Below, one piece after another: positions 49,401 to 59,508 of a stretch of DNA of 64,000 nucleotides. The stretch lies in NCBI GenBank assembly GCA_903813345.2, contig CAIIXF020000001.1, positions 48,437,885-48,501,884 of the forward strand, read 5' to 3'. Made by a program: the position numbers and the translations under genes. Each line of letters starts with the position of its first letter. Positions within the stretch are counted from its first letter, which is position 1. The notes under the pieces are model-generated. The model searched no databases. It was not told the origin of the DNA and worked only from the letters and a program-made list of their open reading frames with translations. Origin of the DNA: Owenia fusiformis (taxonomy: Eukaryota; Annelida; Polychaeta; Sabellida; Oweniidae).

Positions 49401-50363
49401 GACTGTAGTAGTGTGATATTGCCTTCTAAATCTTTCCAGGACTGTGGTATGATATTATCTTCTGAATCTTTCCAGGACTGTGGTATGATATTATCTTCTG
49501 AATCTTTCCAGGACTGTGGTATGATATTATCTTCTGAATCTTTCCAGGACTTTGGTATGATATTATCTTCTGAATCTTTCCAGGACTGTGGTATGATATT
49601 ATCTTCTGAATCTTTCCAGGACTGTGGTATGATATTATCTTCTGAATCTTTCCAGGACTGTGGTATGATATTGTCTTCTGAATCTTTACAGGACTTTGGT
49701 ATGATATTATCTTTTGAATCTTTCCAGGACTGTGGTATGATATTATCTTCTGAATCTTTACAGGACTGTGGTATGATATTATCTTCTAAATCTTTCCAGG
49801 ACTGTGGTATGATATTATCTTCTGAATCTTTCCAGGACTGTGATATGATATTATCTTCTGAATCTTTCCAGGACTGTGGTATGATATTATCTTCTGAATC
49901 TTTCCAGGATTGTGGTATGATATTATCTTCTGAATCTTTACAGGACTGTGGTATGATATTATCTTCTGAATCTTTACAGGACTGTGGTATGATATTATCT
50001 TCTAAATCTTTCCAGGACTGTGGTATGATATTATCTTCTGAATCTTTCCAGGACTGTGGTATGATATTATCTTCTGAATCTTTCCAGGACTGTGGTATGA
50101 TATTATCTTCTGAATATTTCCAGGACTGTGGTATGATATTATCTTCTGAATCTTTCCAGGACTGTGGTATGATATTATCTTCTGAATCTTTACAGGACTG
50201 TGGTATGATATTATCTTCTGAATCTTTCCAGGACTGTGGTATGATATTATCTTCTGAGTCTGATGGTAAAGGCTGCTATCCCCTGGATGACCATATCCTC
50301 TGCAAGAACTGCAATGCCAGGAGAATCCAGACCATGACAACCAAGAAAACAACAGATCTTTAA
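40494..50363 (+). CDS. LPP: LPP/TRIP6/zyxin-family LIM protein, complete, 8 exons
   Basis: Coding exons: 40494-40599, 41690-41791, 43482-43833, 44028-44233, 46241-46410, 47376-47554, 47826-47946, 50232-50363. All junctions are GT/AG and in phase; 1368 nt, 455 residues. The N-terminal half is proline/serine-rich with [11 protein letters not shown], a possible weak EVH1 ligand, and a leucine-rich segment [13 protein letters not shown] like the nuclear export or helical segment of zyxin proteins. Three LIM domains follow: LIM1 from Cys258 ([10 protein letters not shown]), LIM2 from Cys318 (CSLCKKAI), LIM3 from about Cys378 (CCVCSLPI ... CYKCEDCG ... CKNCNAR). The C terminus TTDL matches the PDZ-binding STDL of LPP. 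Family members shuttle between focal adhesions/cell contacts and the nucleus. The single gene probably represents the ancestor of LPP, TRIP6 and zyxin. The last intron contains the minisatellite described at 49142-50267. Confidence 0.92.
42171..43400 (+). repeat. Dispersed repeat with CCGT microsatellite and four 145-bp units, in LIM-gene intron 2
   Basis: The head TCGAACGAAGTTCGGAGGGA is followed by a (CCGT)n/(CGTA)n microsatellite (about 42214-42327). Then come four units of about 145 bp (from 42614 to 43190), each with GCGATTTTGTTCATATTTGG, AGCATGGCACACTGTC and GGTGGCCATTTTGAAAAATGG. The family is the same as at 26215-27690. Right limit is approximate. Several open frames here are repeat artefacts. 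Confidence 0.75.
45371..45500. repeat. Long palindrome (about 55-bp arms)
   Basis: Left arm CCTATGATTTTGAGGAATAT... through GGTGATATTGATATCTGCAC pairs with GTGCATATATCAATATCACC... through AAAATCATAGG. The loop is about 18 nt and contains GAGCGAAGCGAACGAG. It lies in the intron between LIM-gene exons 4 and 5 and probably derives from a foldback element. Confidence 0.75.
45510..45781. mobile_element. MITE with internal palindromes, about 270 bp
   Basis: Ends TATCCTACACTTACAAGGAG and its inverted partner ACTAAGTGTAGGATAAGA share GTGTACTAAATGTATAATA. The centre holds three copies of a CGGAGTATATCGTCACGATA-type palindrome. No coding capacity. Confidence 0.7.
46703..47218. mobile_element. MITE with 46-bp terminal inverted repeats, about 516 bp
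   Basis: TAAAGGAGGAGGGAAATTAG at the left is inverted as AACTTCCCTCCTCCTTTA at the right, and the match extends through ACAGATTTTGGACAGTCATA. Further inverted segments inside (around TTTAAAGGAATAAGTGATTC) make it a nested palindrome. It lies between exons 5 and 6 of the LIM gene. Confidence 0.8.
48006..49003. mobile_element. Mariner-like element, ends formed by inverted duplication of the transposase 3' part
   Basis: TA flanks (48004-48005 and 49004-49005) and ends CAGGGTGTCCAAAAAAAA. The inverted arms are about 240 bp. The minus strand near 48340-48405 reads [12 protein letters not shown][12 protein letters not shown], a decayed catalytic region of a Tc1/mariner transposase. Its C terminus [14 protein letters not shown]...FEHVL ends at 48166. 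A second copy of that C terminus ([14 protein letters not shown]...GHVL-stop, 48769-48843) lies on the plus strand in the other arm. It sits in intron 7 of the LIM gene. Confidence 0.8.
49142..50267 (+). repeat. 36-bp minisatellite carrying a splice acceptor in every unit, abutting the last LIM-gene exon
   Basis: Unit: GACTGTGGTATGATATTATC + TTCTGAATCTTTCCAG. Twenty-two uniform units run from 49440 to 50231 and the 23rd, at 50232, is the start of the last exon. About eight older, diverged units lie at 49142-49439. All 22 uniform junctions keep CAG (TTCCAG or TTACAG), and most old units do as well. The unit is 12 codons, [10 protein letters not shown](F/L)Q, in the frame of the exon; the frame stays open from 49413 to the stop at 50363. 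The array evidently arose by duplication across the intron/exon boundary. Variants include two DFG units, one DCD, two SK and one EY. Confidence 0.95.
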
Positions 50364-50414
50364 ATGAAGTGGATGACCATTGACCACCAAGACTTCTAAT
50401 TAAAAACAACGAAG

Positions 50415-50930
50415 GCGCATGATCATAACCACCAATATATTTCCACACAATGAAAGTGTATGATCATGGTCACCAATATATTTCAATACAATGAGTGTAT
50501 GACCACCAATATATCTCAATACAATGAGTGTGTATGATCATAACCAGCGATATATTTCAATACAATGAGTGTATGACCACCAATATATCTCAAAACAATG
50601 AGTGTGTATGATCATAACCACCAATATATTTCAATACAATGAGTGTATGACCACCAATATATCTCAATACAATGAGTGTGTATGATCATAACCAGCGAAA
50701 TATTTCAATACAATGAGTGTATGACCACCAATATATCTCAAAACAATGAGTGTGTATGATCATAACCACCAATATATTTTAATACAATGAGTGTATGACC
50801 ACTTATATTTCAGAACAATTAGGGTGTATGATCATGATCACGATCACCAATATATTCCAATACAATGATAGTATATGGCCATCAATATATTTCAATACAA
50901 TGAAAATGTATGGCCACTAATATATTTCAT
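50415..50930. repeat. Tandem repeat in the LIM-gene 3' UTR region
   Basis: Base unit of about 34 bp (ACCACCAATATATTTCAATA + CAATGAGTGTATG) alternates in two forms. The form with TATGATCATAACC and the shorter one with GTATGACC together make a higher-order period of about 68-71 bp. It starts about 50 bp after the stop codon, so it is probably transcribed. Confidence 0.85.
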
Positions 50931-51930
50931 TTCAACAATCTAAACTACATCTAAACAAACAAAAATCTCTATGGTGCTTATATTAGAACATAAAAATTGT
51001 AATATATTAGGAGAATGAAATCTATTTGCATGAAATCTTTCCAGTCTCCCACTATCATTGACAAGGTTTACATATTTGAGAGACAATAAGGGAAGAAGTC
51101 AAAAAATACTCTTGAGTAGAGAACATGTATGTAGGTGCATGTGTTCGAAATTCAAAATCTCATAGGAATGTTCTTAAGGTTGCGTAACACACTTCATTGT
51201 GTAATCTTGCATACGGTGTCTGGTCTCCCTTTAATCTATTTCCTTTATGGGGGATAAAACAGGGACTTGATGCAAGACTATCAAGTACATCTTACTTGTT
51301 GATATTGATCTACTTACTAAACAGTGAAAACAAGCAATATGAACAAAAATTCTGATTTAAACAGTAAAGGTCACTGAATCAGAAGGTCTAAAAGCAGTAC
51401 TGTATATTTTTCATAATTTTATATTTAGTTAGTTAAGTACCTCATATAGCTTGCCATAAAATGTTTTATATATTTGCTCAGTCGTAGTTATAAAATTTGG
51501 CGTGTTTGAAACCCATGGTTTGGAAAAATGAAGAAATTCTTTCAAAATAAGGACACAGTTTCACACAAATGATTTATCTTGTATATACCAAATGTTATGT
51601 GCTTTTATTTATGATTTTAATCATTTGTATTGAATCAGTCATTGTTAGATAAAATGAAAGTAATTATGTCCATGTATTTTATATTATGCTGGTATAATTT
51701 GTAAATACCCAATTTTAGACTCATTTTATGGAATTTTGTAATGTAAAAATGACCACAGGGTTATTCACATTTGTTTTCAAGATGACAAAGTATGTCAAAT
51801 TTTAAGTGGTGCTTCTTGTCATATTGACATTTTCCACAAAAAGTCACTGCTTAAACAGCTAAATAGATTTAGGAAAAGATATGAGATTAGGACATTTTTT
51901 AGAGATCTTAGAAACATTAAATCATTGCTC

Positions 51931-51936
51931 AATAAA
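51931..51936 (+). terminator. Candidate polyadenylation signal of the LIM gene
   Basis: AATAAA in GCTCAATAAAGTGTAAAACT, about 1.57 kb after the stop codon, followed by a T-rich stretch. Others exist, for example near 53521, so the 3' end is not settled. Confidence 0.35.
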
Positions 51937-52062
51937 GTGTAAAACTATGTTTCATTCATTATGTGTTCTTCTATGCTTGTAATGTAGTTATTAATTTAAG
52001 TCAGCCACATTGAAATCTTAAAGAAACTGCCAAGAGACCACTGTGAAAAGCATTTGAAAATA

Positions 52063-52919
52063 CAGGGTGTCCCAGAAGTAATGATAATTATGCTCTTAAA
52101 TTTTTATTTGACAAGGAAACAATATGAAATTCATACAAATTAAAGTTTAAGATATAAGCTTCATTTTGCTGTATTACATTTATGAATTTATACAAAAATA
52201 TTCGATGTATAGTTGCCATAGCAACATGTATGCGCGTTCTGCGGAGCAGTTTCAGTGTATTATAAATGTTCAAACTTAGTTTAGAAAAGCAGTTATTCTG
52301 TGATAATGTTTCAAGCTTTTAAATCATTGTTATGGTAATTGTATACAGTTGCATGATGTCATAGTGGTTTAATATTATGTAATTTATCTCATTGTGACAG
52401 GATTATCACTTTAATCTGATATTATGACATCACATGATGATGTCATATAGGGTTTCACAAAAGGAAAACTCTTAGGAACACAACCTAGGAATTCGGTTCA
52501 GTTGGCTCTGCAGGATATGTCCAACAGTGGTTTTGATCATGTCTTCCAATCCTGGCTGGAAAGGCACAGACAAATTGTCTCCAGCAAAGGACAGTATGTG
52601 GATAAGTGAATCAACGATGTACAATGCTCTTAAGGAATATCAGGAATGAAGTAGCGGCATTACAGTAGTAATGTGAACAGCAGGGAAGCATATGAACATG
52701 AAATGTTTTTCAAAAATGTATGAAAAACACACAGCTGCTCCGCAGAACGCGTACATGTTGCTATGGCAACTATACATTGAATATATTTGTGTAAAGTAAT
52801 AAATGTAATATAGTAAAATGAAGCTAACATCTTGATCTTTAATTTGTGTGAATTTCATATTGTTTCCATATCAAATAAAATTTTTAGAGCATAATTATCA
52901 TTACTTCTGGGACACCCTG
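52063..52919 (+). mobile_element. Mariner-like element, about 190-bp inverted arms
   Basis: TA flanks (52061-52062 and 52920-52921) and ends CAGGGTGTCCCAGAAGTAAT. Arms of about 190 bp reach CGTTCTGCGGAGCAG. Inside, 52496-52609 encodes VQLALQDMSNSGFDH followed by VFQSWLERHRQIVSSKGQYV, the C terminus of a mariner-type transposase (usual form: ...FxxWxxRxxKCIxxxGxYFE). The rest of the transposase is lost. Confidence 0.85.
52496..52609 (+). pseudogene. Mariner-type transposase C-terminal remnant
   Basis: A 37-codon frame ending in TGA, with the SGFDHVFQSWLERH and SSKGQYVDK signatures of the mariner C terminus. No DNA-binding or catalytic part remains upstream in frame. Confidence 0.7.
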
Positions 52920-52921
52920 TA

Positions 52922-55900
52922 CATTTGAAAGCTTCTTGTGATACTTTATCACCATTGTAGTGTATCACTATGGACCACCAACTAGTCGGTCATGAACATA
53001 GCCAAATATATAGTCTTGTATACCCCCCTATTCTTACTGTATATTTTCCTAGACAATTTGCTGAAATGGTGGGGAGCAACACAGGACTTGGTGCAAAACT
53101 GTAGCATTAGCTGAGACTCCTTTGATATAATATAATATGGCCATATATGTATAATATATACAATAAAATTATAGTTTGTAGTCAGATATTCCACGAATGT
53201 ATTTATCATATACATTAATGTAGTAATATTTTATTGATCTAATGAACATTTTAACTCATTTAACATGGACTCTTTTATATCATTCATATGTATTGATGGT
53301 AATTTATTTTTCCATCTTATATGTAATCATTATTATTTATTTATCATACTCTGGTGAATTGAAATGTGTATTTACAATGCATACTAATATCTATATGATC
53401 GTACAGGTATTTTAATACGTCCTTGAACGGTACTCTTTACAAGCATTTAAATTGTATATTATTGTTATTTTAAACATATCATGTAACAGTGAACTCAAGT
53501 CATACTGAACTATAATGTTGAATAAAGTGCATATAATTTATACATATAAACATCAGATTCCCTTAAATATTATTTTGTTCCGGTATTTTAAATGATTGTG
53601 ATTAACATAATTAGAATGTTCTCATGTGAATCAAATTTTTGAATTTGAAAAACATGAAAAAAGAAATTGTAAGTCAGAAAGACAGACGAGAATGTATACT
53701 TTGGCGGAATTTGGTTAACGTCAAACTTTTTTGTTTTTAAAGGCCAACATAGTCTTCTTTACATAGACCTCTACCCCTCCATTACCTATTCCCATATGCA
53801 GACAAGAAGGTGTGTATGTAAGTGCTGTGAGTCATGATGCAAGACTAAGTCTGAAATTGAATCAAGATTATCAATTTAGGCATTGTAAAATACAGAGTGA
53901 TCCAGAAGTAACGCCAAAGATGCTGCCATTTCAATATAATACTTGACCAATCTTCTTGAGATCACCCTATAACATACAAACTTGAAAAACAATACCAATT
54001 GTGGCACTTTCCAATTTTTGACTTCAAAGGATGATACAATAACAACTTTAACTTTAAGACATGGACTTACTGTAATTCCATGTTTAGGATGATTTGTAGA
54101 TTTGGATTTTCCCGACTCTCATTTCAGGTGTTATTTCATGGGAAAACATATTCAGCGGGGACTGATATCATTTACAACAATGAGAAATATTTAAATAACT
54201 AATTCACTCCTTTGTCCTTTAGGGACGATATATGTTTTAACATCTCAACGCTTGTTATCCACATCTTGACGCACATTATGTACTACACAGGTGTAAATAA
54301 ACATAATATGTAATCTTTGTGTAGGTTTGCCAACCATGTTAATCATGCAAGGCCATCGCAATCGGTGATTATGACATTTTACTTGGCCAATATCATATTT
54401 TCACTCGGAATAAAATTCATAATTCAATATAACTATTCATTTTACATAGAATATATATCATTAAAGAACCTTATAAAGTCAGAAATATATACATATAGGT
54501 TGTCTAATGTTGTAATCATAAGATAAAAATAAACTATATTTTTAGTTTTTTACCTTTTCTATGAATACTACTGGTCACATCACATGTCTATGTACTTCCA
54601 AATGGTTCGTTATCATCAGATTTTTTCTTCCTAATGGTTATCATTGCATTATTTTAGTGGTGAAAATCAAAAACAATATACTAGATCCGAGTAGAAATAA
54701 TCTTGTTTTACGTCATTAAATATTCAAAATTCAGTCAAAGTGGTGTCATATTTGAAATCTACATGTAAAAGCACATCTAGAAATATGGTTTCGAAAATTG
54801 TTTATCAACTTTGAAAATTTAATTTTTTTGAGGAAATGTGATTTCTAGTTCGGGTTGATTTCCCATAGACCCCATGTTACAAAAAGTGAAGTATCTTGAT
54901 CATATATATTTAGATAAAAATACATCGGTTATGAAATATTTATTTCAAAAAATCTCACTCTCTCGATGTGTCTAAACAATACCAGGTATAAATTTTAAAA
55001 CATTTCTAAAAATTAAAAGAGAATTCTTTTGATAGATTTCTTTGAAACAAAATAATTATATATCAAAATCAAAATAAATAAATAAATATAGACCCTTGCT
55101 TACACCCTCAATAACTTTCATATACTCAAATCTATTGACCTGATTATAGACCAAATAGATCAATAAATGATCATATTTAATTCTGCTTTCCTTGTAGTAA
55201 TGCGCTTAGTAATGTGTGTAGTTACCTATAGAGTATATATCTCAGTGAATTTATAAATTGGATTTTTGTTTGAGGTCTTGTTTATAAACAAAAAAAAGGA
55301 CACCAGTCCTGTTTAACTCCGCTATAATTTAATAACATATCACGGTATTTTGCCAAATTGGTAAAAACAAATCCAGGGCTGTCTATAATACTGTTTGAAA
55401 GTATTGAAAATAGGAGCTCTGCAACAGGACATAAAATCTTAACGGAGCCTCTTTCAAAGATTTTGTTTGACAATAATATAAATAGTTCAATCTAGTCCAT
55501 GTTTATTTTAAGACCAGACATACGCACATACATGACATTGGCATGGAGAAGGTTCAGATTGCAAGGTAATTTATTTATTTGATATATTCATGAATCTACG
55601 TTGATAACTTGATAACCTTGATAATAAATGTTAATTTATATGTATTTTGTGTCCCATATACTATAAATAGATAAGTGTCAAATATGAATAGTTTAAAACT
55701 GTGATAAATGAGATACTGAGGGTTTGGAGGGTGAACAAAATCTCCAGCTGAATTCTGCTAAATAGGACTTAGCCAAGGAGGGTATAACTTTGGGGGAGCA
55801 TCAACTATAGCATTAACGTGTTAACGCCATGTACATTGACAAGAGTTTCTACAACTCTGTAAGGCCCAACATGGTCACACGTTTGCGTATGTTGACAAAT

Positions 55901-56572
55901 TAAATTAAAAAAAGTACATGTAAACTGAGTGTATTTGAATGTGTTTATAGTCGGTATTAATACAAAACATTTTTTCATTTCTTTTTTATGTGCAGAATAA
56001 CTACTGTAGTGTACCATTTGTATTGACAAACATCATGGCCATGTTTAATGGTCTACTAAAGTTTTGTGTGATGATTCCACGCAGCATGTGCATTGTCATC
56101 AATGCAGCTGCATTATCATATGCAGTATGACGTCTATAAGTAACCAGATGTATAAAGGTCGGATATAAAATGACGAATTTAGGCCTTCAACTTACACGTA
56201 CCCATAGGGATGAAACCCAACATGCACTTGTATCATTATCTCACATGTTACATGCAATGAAGCTACCAGGTGTACGGTCTAATACACGGCAATAAATTCC
56301 GATCAAGCGATTCATTTTCACAAGGCAGCTTTACCCATGTTTTCTAAGGGCCGTACGTTATCGTATCCCATCGACTCGTTGTTGTGTCCAGTTATCATCC
56401 ATAGGCCATAAATATAAATTGTAAACCTATAAATAAGAGTAATAACTACTTAAACTGATCATGAAATTTCTTTGCATATATCAGTGAGTTTGAATCTTTG
56501 GACATCTTATCTCAAGAAAGTAAAAAAGTAACTTATTAAATTATACCTTTCAAATAGATACTTTTCTCGCAG
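52922..56572. other. Gene-free stretch before the thioesterase gene
   Basis: AT-rich, no supported exon. Near 53889 TACAGAGTGATCCAGAAGTA resembles one end of the mariner-like element at 52063, without a partner, so it is probably a relic. Confidence 0.45.
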
Positions 56573-56600
56573 TTAAAATCAAAATACAAATAAGATTAAA

Positions 56601-59508
56601 ATGGATACACAGCTAGCCAGGTAAGATTTAAGATTTTCATTCTATTGGGATTCAATAGTTTTAAATGTGACCTTGTGGGAACTTGCAGTGAAAAACAAGT
56701 GATCAACAAAATATTCACACATGTAGCTAGGCAAGGTGTGTCCAATTCCAGCCAATCCGAACACTCTATTTCAAATAACTGCATGCAGTTATACGTATAA
56801 CCAACAATTCATCCAAAGTCAATAATTCTAGATTCTATTGAAACCAATAAAACTGATAAGCTGATGAGTTCATATTTGTAAAATCTATAATAATGCAAAT
56901 TTTGGAAAGCAACACCTTCCATGAATTGCCATTCCACATTGTGTGGATGCCACAATGGATAACACATATAAGAAAGGGTTTAAGCAAACCTCCCAATATT
57001 CAGAAATACGTATAATCCAATCGATGACATTTTATGCCAATAATTGCTATTAAAAATATTGGAGATGTACAAAGTCCTTGCTTTTTAGGTTGATGCTACC
57101 CGATGATGCGAACACGGCGGGCAATGTTCACGGAGGGACACTTCTTAAGATGATAGAGGAAGCAGGGGCAATAATAACCACACGATTCTGCAACGATGTA
57201 CCCGATAAGGTACTCATCCAGAACAAAATTATTTACTTTGTTTAAAACCATCGCCAATTTGCGTTTTTGGCATTTAACTTTTGACGAAGTGTGTTGCAAA
57301 TTCAGAGCAAACTCTTCCAATCCAATCCAGTCCATTGATTCAGATGAGCCAAAAATACAGCGCCATTTTCTGTCTGCGTTTCATTTCTTGTTGTATTTCA
57401 AACCACGTTTCTGATTCCAGGATTCCTTTGATTTTGAACCATCGGTTACGACACTTGCGAGGGTCGAACGCACGGATTTCATTAACCCAGTTCATATTGG
57501 CAATGTCGTCCAGATTGTCGCTGAAATCACATACGCATCGTCACATTCTTTAGAATGTAGCGTCTCTGTATGGGGAGAAGATATTCTAAAAGGTAGAGAA
57601 AGAGATACTTTCATCATGGTTTGATAAAATTAGAAATAAGAAAATACCAGATACCCCAGAGTATATACTGAATTAGCTTGACAAATCTATCAATTTATTC
57701 AAAAAATTCTTCTGAATAAGAAAATACTGTTGAGATGCCTTCAGATTATTTCTGAATTTTGTTAATAGGTGTTCGAAAACTGACCAACCGAGCAGTGCTT
57801 TGGTTTGTACCATGTTCAATAAATGATCCAACCAAAATAATGACCGTCCCAGAAATGCACTATTCAAGTGAAGCTGAAAAAGAGGCGGGACTAAAGAGGT
57901 ACAATGAACAGAAGAAGGCACGGACTGGAGCCCTTAGACGAAACAAAACACTGACCAACATGAATGATGACCCGTACAATAATAATGAACAAAGAGGTTA
58001 GTGTCATAAATGTTATATTTAGTAATATTTGTTATAGGTTTGGATTAGGATAGGTTCCTCATTTACAATAGGTTGGAAAATTAGGCTTAAGATAGGCTTT
58101 AGTTTTCATATTTTTGATGGGGAGTGTTGGTCGACTGAGAATGCGAGGGGTAGGGGGCGAGGAGATGTCAGACCTTGCAATAACTATGAAAGGGCGATCG
58201 CAAACTCAAAATTTGATAACTTCTAAAACATTATTTAACAACCAGCATCAAACAACAGAAAATAGAGTCAGCATGGTTTATGTTTTAGAACCAGAGCCAT
58301 ACAGTCCAAGATTTGCTCGATCTGTGCTGATCCACATGATAGGTGTCTCTGACTGTACCCTACAAGGCTTTGCCCGAGGTGGTGTCATCATGAAGTTGAT
58401 GGATGAATGTGCGGGCTTAGTAGCCAAGCGACACTGCAGAACACCCGCCGTCACAGCCAGTTTAGATGCAATTAACTTTCACAAGAAGATGCGACTAGGT
58501 AGGAACATGAACCAGCCACTGGACATTGAGCGTTGTTTAAACTTTTGTCAAATAAAAAAATCTCTCATCTTTTTGGGTATTTGTAGTATTTTGTATGCTG
58601 TTTGTTTGCTATTTAAATAAAACATATTACGAAACCTCAAATACGCACAATCGCAATGGTTTTGTGGATGTCCTATCATGCACCTACGAATACGGACCAA
58701 AATCCCACACAATAACAGGTAAGGTCTCAAAAAGTCCGAAAAGTATGCTGTGCTTAATAAACTATGGGGCATGGTAAAACATCGTAGTACTCGCTGGACC
58801 TTCAGTTCATAGGAAACGTTAGACTGCCTCATTTTTGTATGTTGAGTTTTATCAACACATCATTTTGCAGGTCAGGTTGTTACTATCGTTGGCCAGCCAT
58901 TGTTCACTAGCAACAAAAGCATGGAAATAGAGGTTCAGGTGACAGTAGAAAGCATAACGGGAGGACAGATTAACAAAGACCGAGCATGTGATGCCTTCTT
59001 CACATTTGTGTCTCTTGATAAGCAGGGAAAGCCACTACCCACACCTCAACTGAAGGTATAAAGTTAAGCTGTCGCAAATGATAACGACTGCAAAATGTTG
59101 GAAGTAATCTTTAATATAACCATTTTGCCAAATAAGGTAAAAAGATCATCTTTAAAGTTGGTATTTAACAAAATAGGTAAGATAAGGAATGCAAACATAT
59201 AGTTTTCAATTGAAATGATATTTTCATTTTTTCAGCTTCAAACTTTAGAGGAACAACAACTTTTCGAAGAGGGAAAATTGAGATACGAAGCAAGGAAAAA
59301 ATTGAGGAAAACGAATCAAAAGTCGAGTGACACAACCAAGAAATCAAATATTGACAAAAGTAAATCAGCTACTTCTCATCTTCAAAACGGCATTGATGTA
59401 GATCCAACAGTCGGTGCACAAAGAGAGAAAAATAAAGAACTAAATAGCAAAGAAATTTCCCCAAAGAAACCACCTTCGCCATTAAGTTGTAACGTCGTTC
59501 AATTATGA
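56601..59508 (+). CDS. ACOT7: ACOT7-type (BACH) acyl-CoA thioester hydrolase, complete, 7 exons
   Basis: Coding exons: 56601-56620, 57089-57209, 57421-57592, 57769-57996, 58259-58498, 58871-59055, 59236-59508. Phases close; 1239 nt, 412 residues. The first exon encodes only MDTQLA plus two bases of Arg7; it joins LMLPDDANTAGNVHGG in correct phase and is itself preceded by an acceptor (TTTTCTCGCAG). Two hotdog domains: N-terminal about 8-120 and C-terminal about 195-320. Asn15 (DDAN) and Asp229 (KLMDECAG) match the catalytic Asn and Asp of mouse Acot7 on the two domains. The enzyme hydrolyses long-chain acyl-CoA to free fatty acid and CoA in cytosol. The tail after about 325 is Lys/Ser-rich and longer than in mammals (LRKTNQKSSDTTKKS, EISPKKPPSP), with no recognised domain. 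No mitochondrial presequence is visible in this isoform. Confidence 0.93.

Larger units (their letters stand above)
46241..50363 (+). other. LIM-domain exons 5-8
   Basis: Exon 46241-46410 encodes LIM1, 47376-47554 LIM2 and the junction to LIM3, 47826-47946 the first zinc finger of LIM3 with the start of the second (FHTGCYKCE), and 50232-50363 the rest of LIM3. The last exon begins [17 protein letters not shown], so its second codon supplies a zinc-ligand cysteine. Intron 7 thus interrupts the second finger between CxxC ligands. Confidence 0.9.

Noticed and set aside
49142-50267. CRISPR-like array
   Set aside because: Units are contiguous with no spacers, and the context is a eukaryotic intron.
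49413-50363. 316-codon open frame as an independent repeat-protein gene
   Set aside because: It is the 36-bp array read through into the last LIM-gene exon. It has no own promoter or start context and its C terminus is LIM3. It is treated as an array plus exon.
50002-50448. 148-codon minus-strand frame
   Set aside because: Antisense of the same 36-bp array; openness follows from the unit length being a multiple of three.
58640-58717. Extra ACOT7 exon ending VLSCTYEYGPKSHTITG before a good donor (ACAG|GTAAGG)
   Set aside because: No acceptor is placed so as to keep phase, and the hotdog alignment needs no residues between RL-G and QVVTIVG. It may be a cryptic donor.
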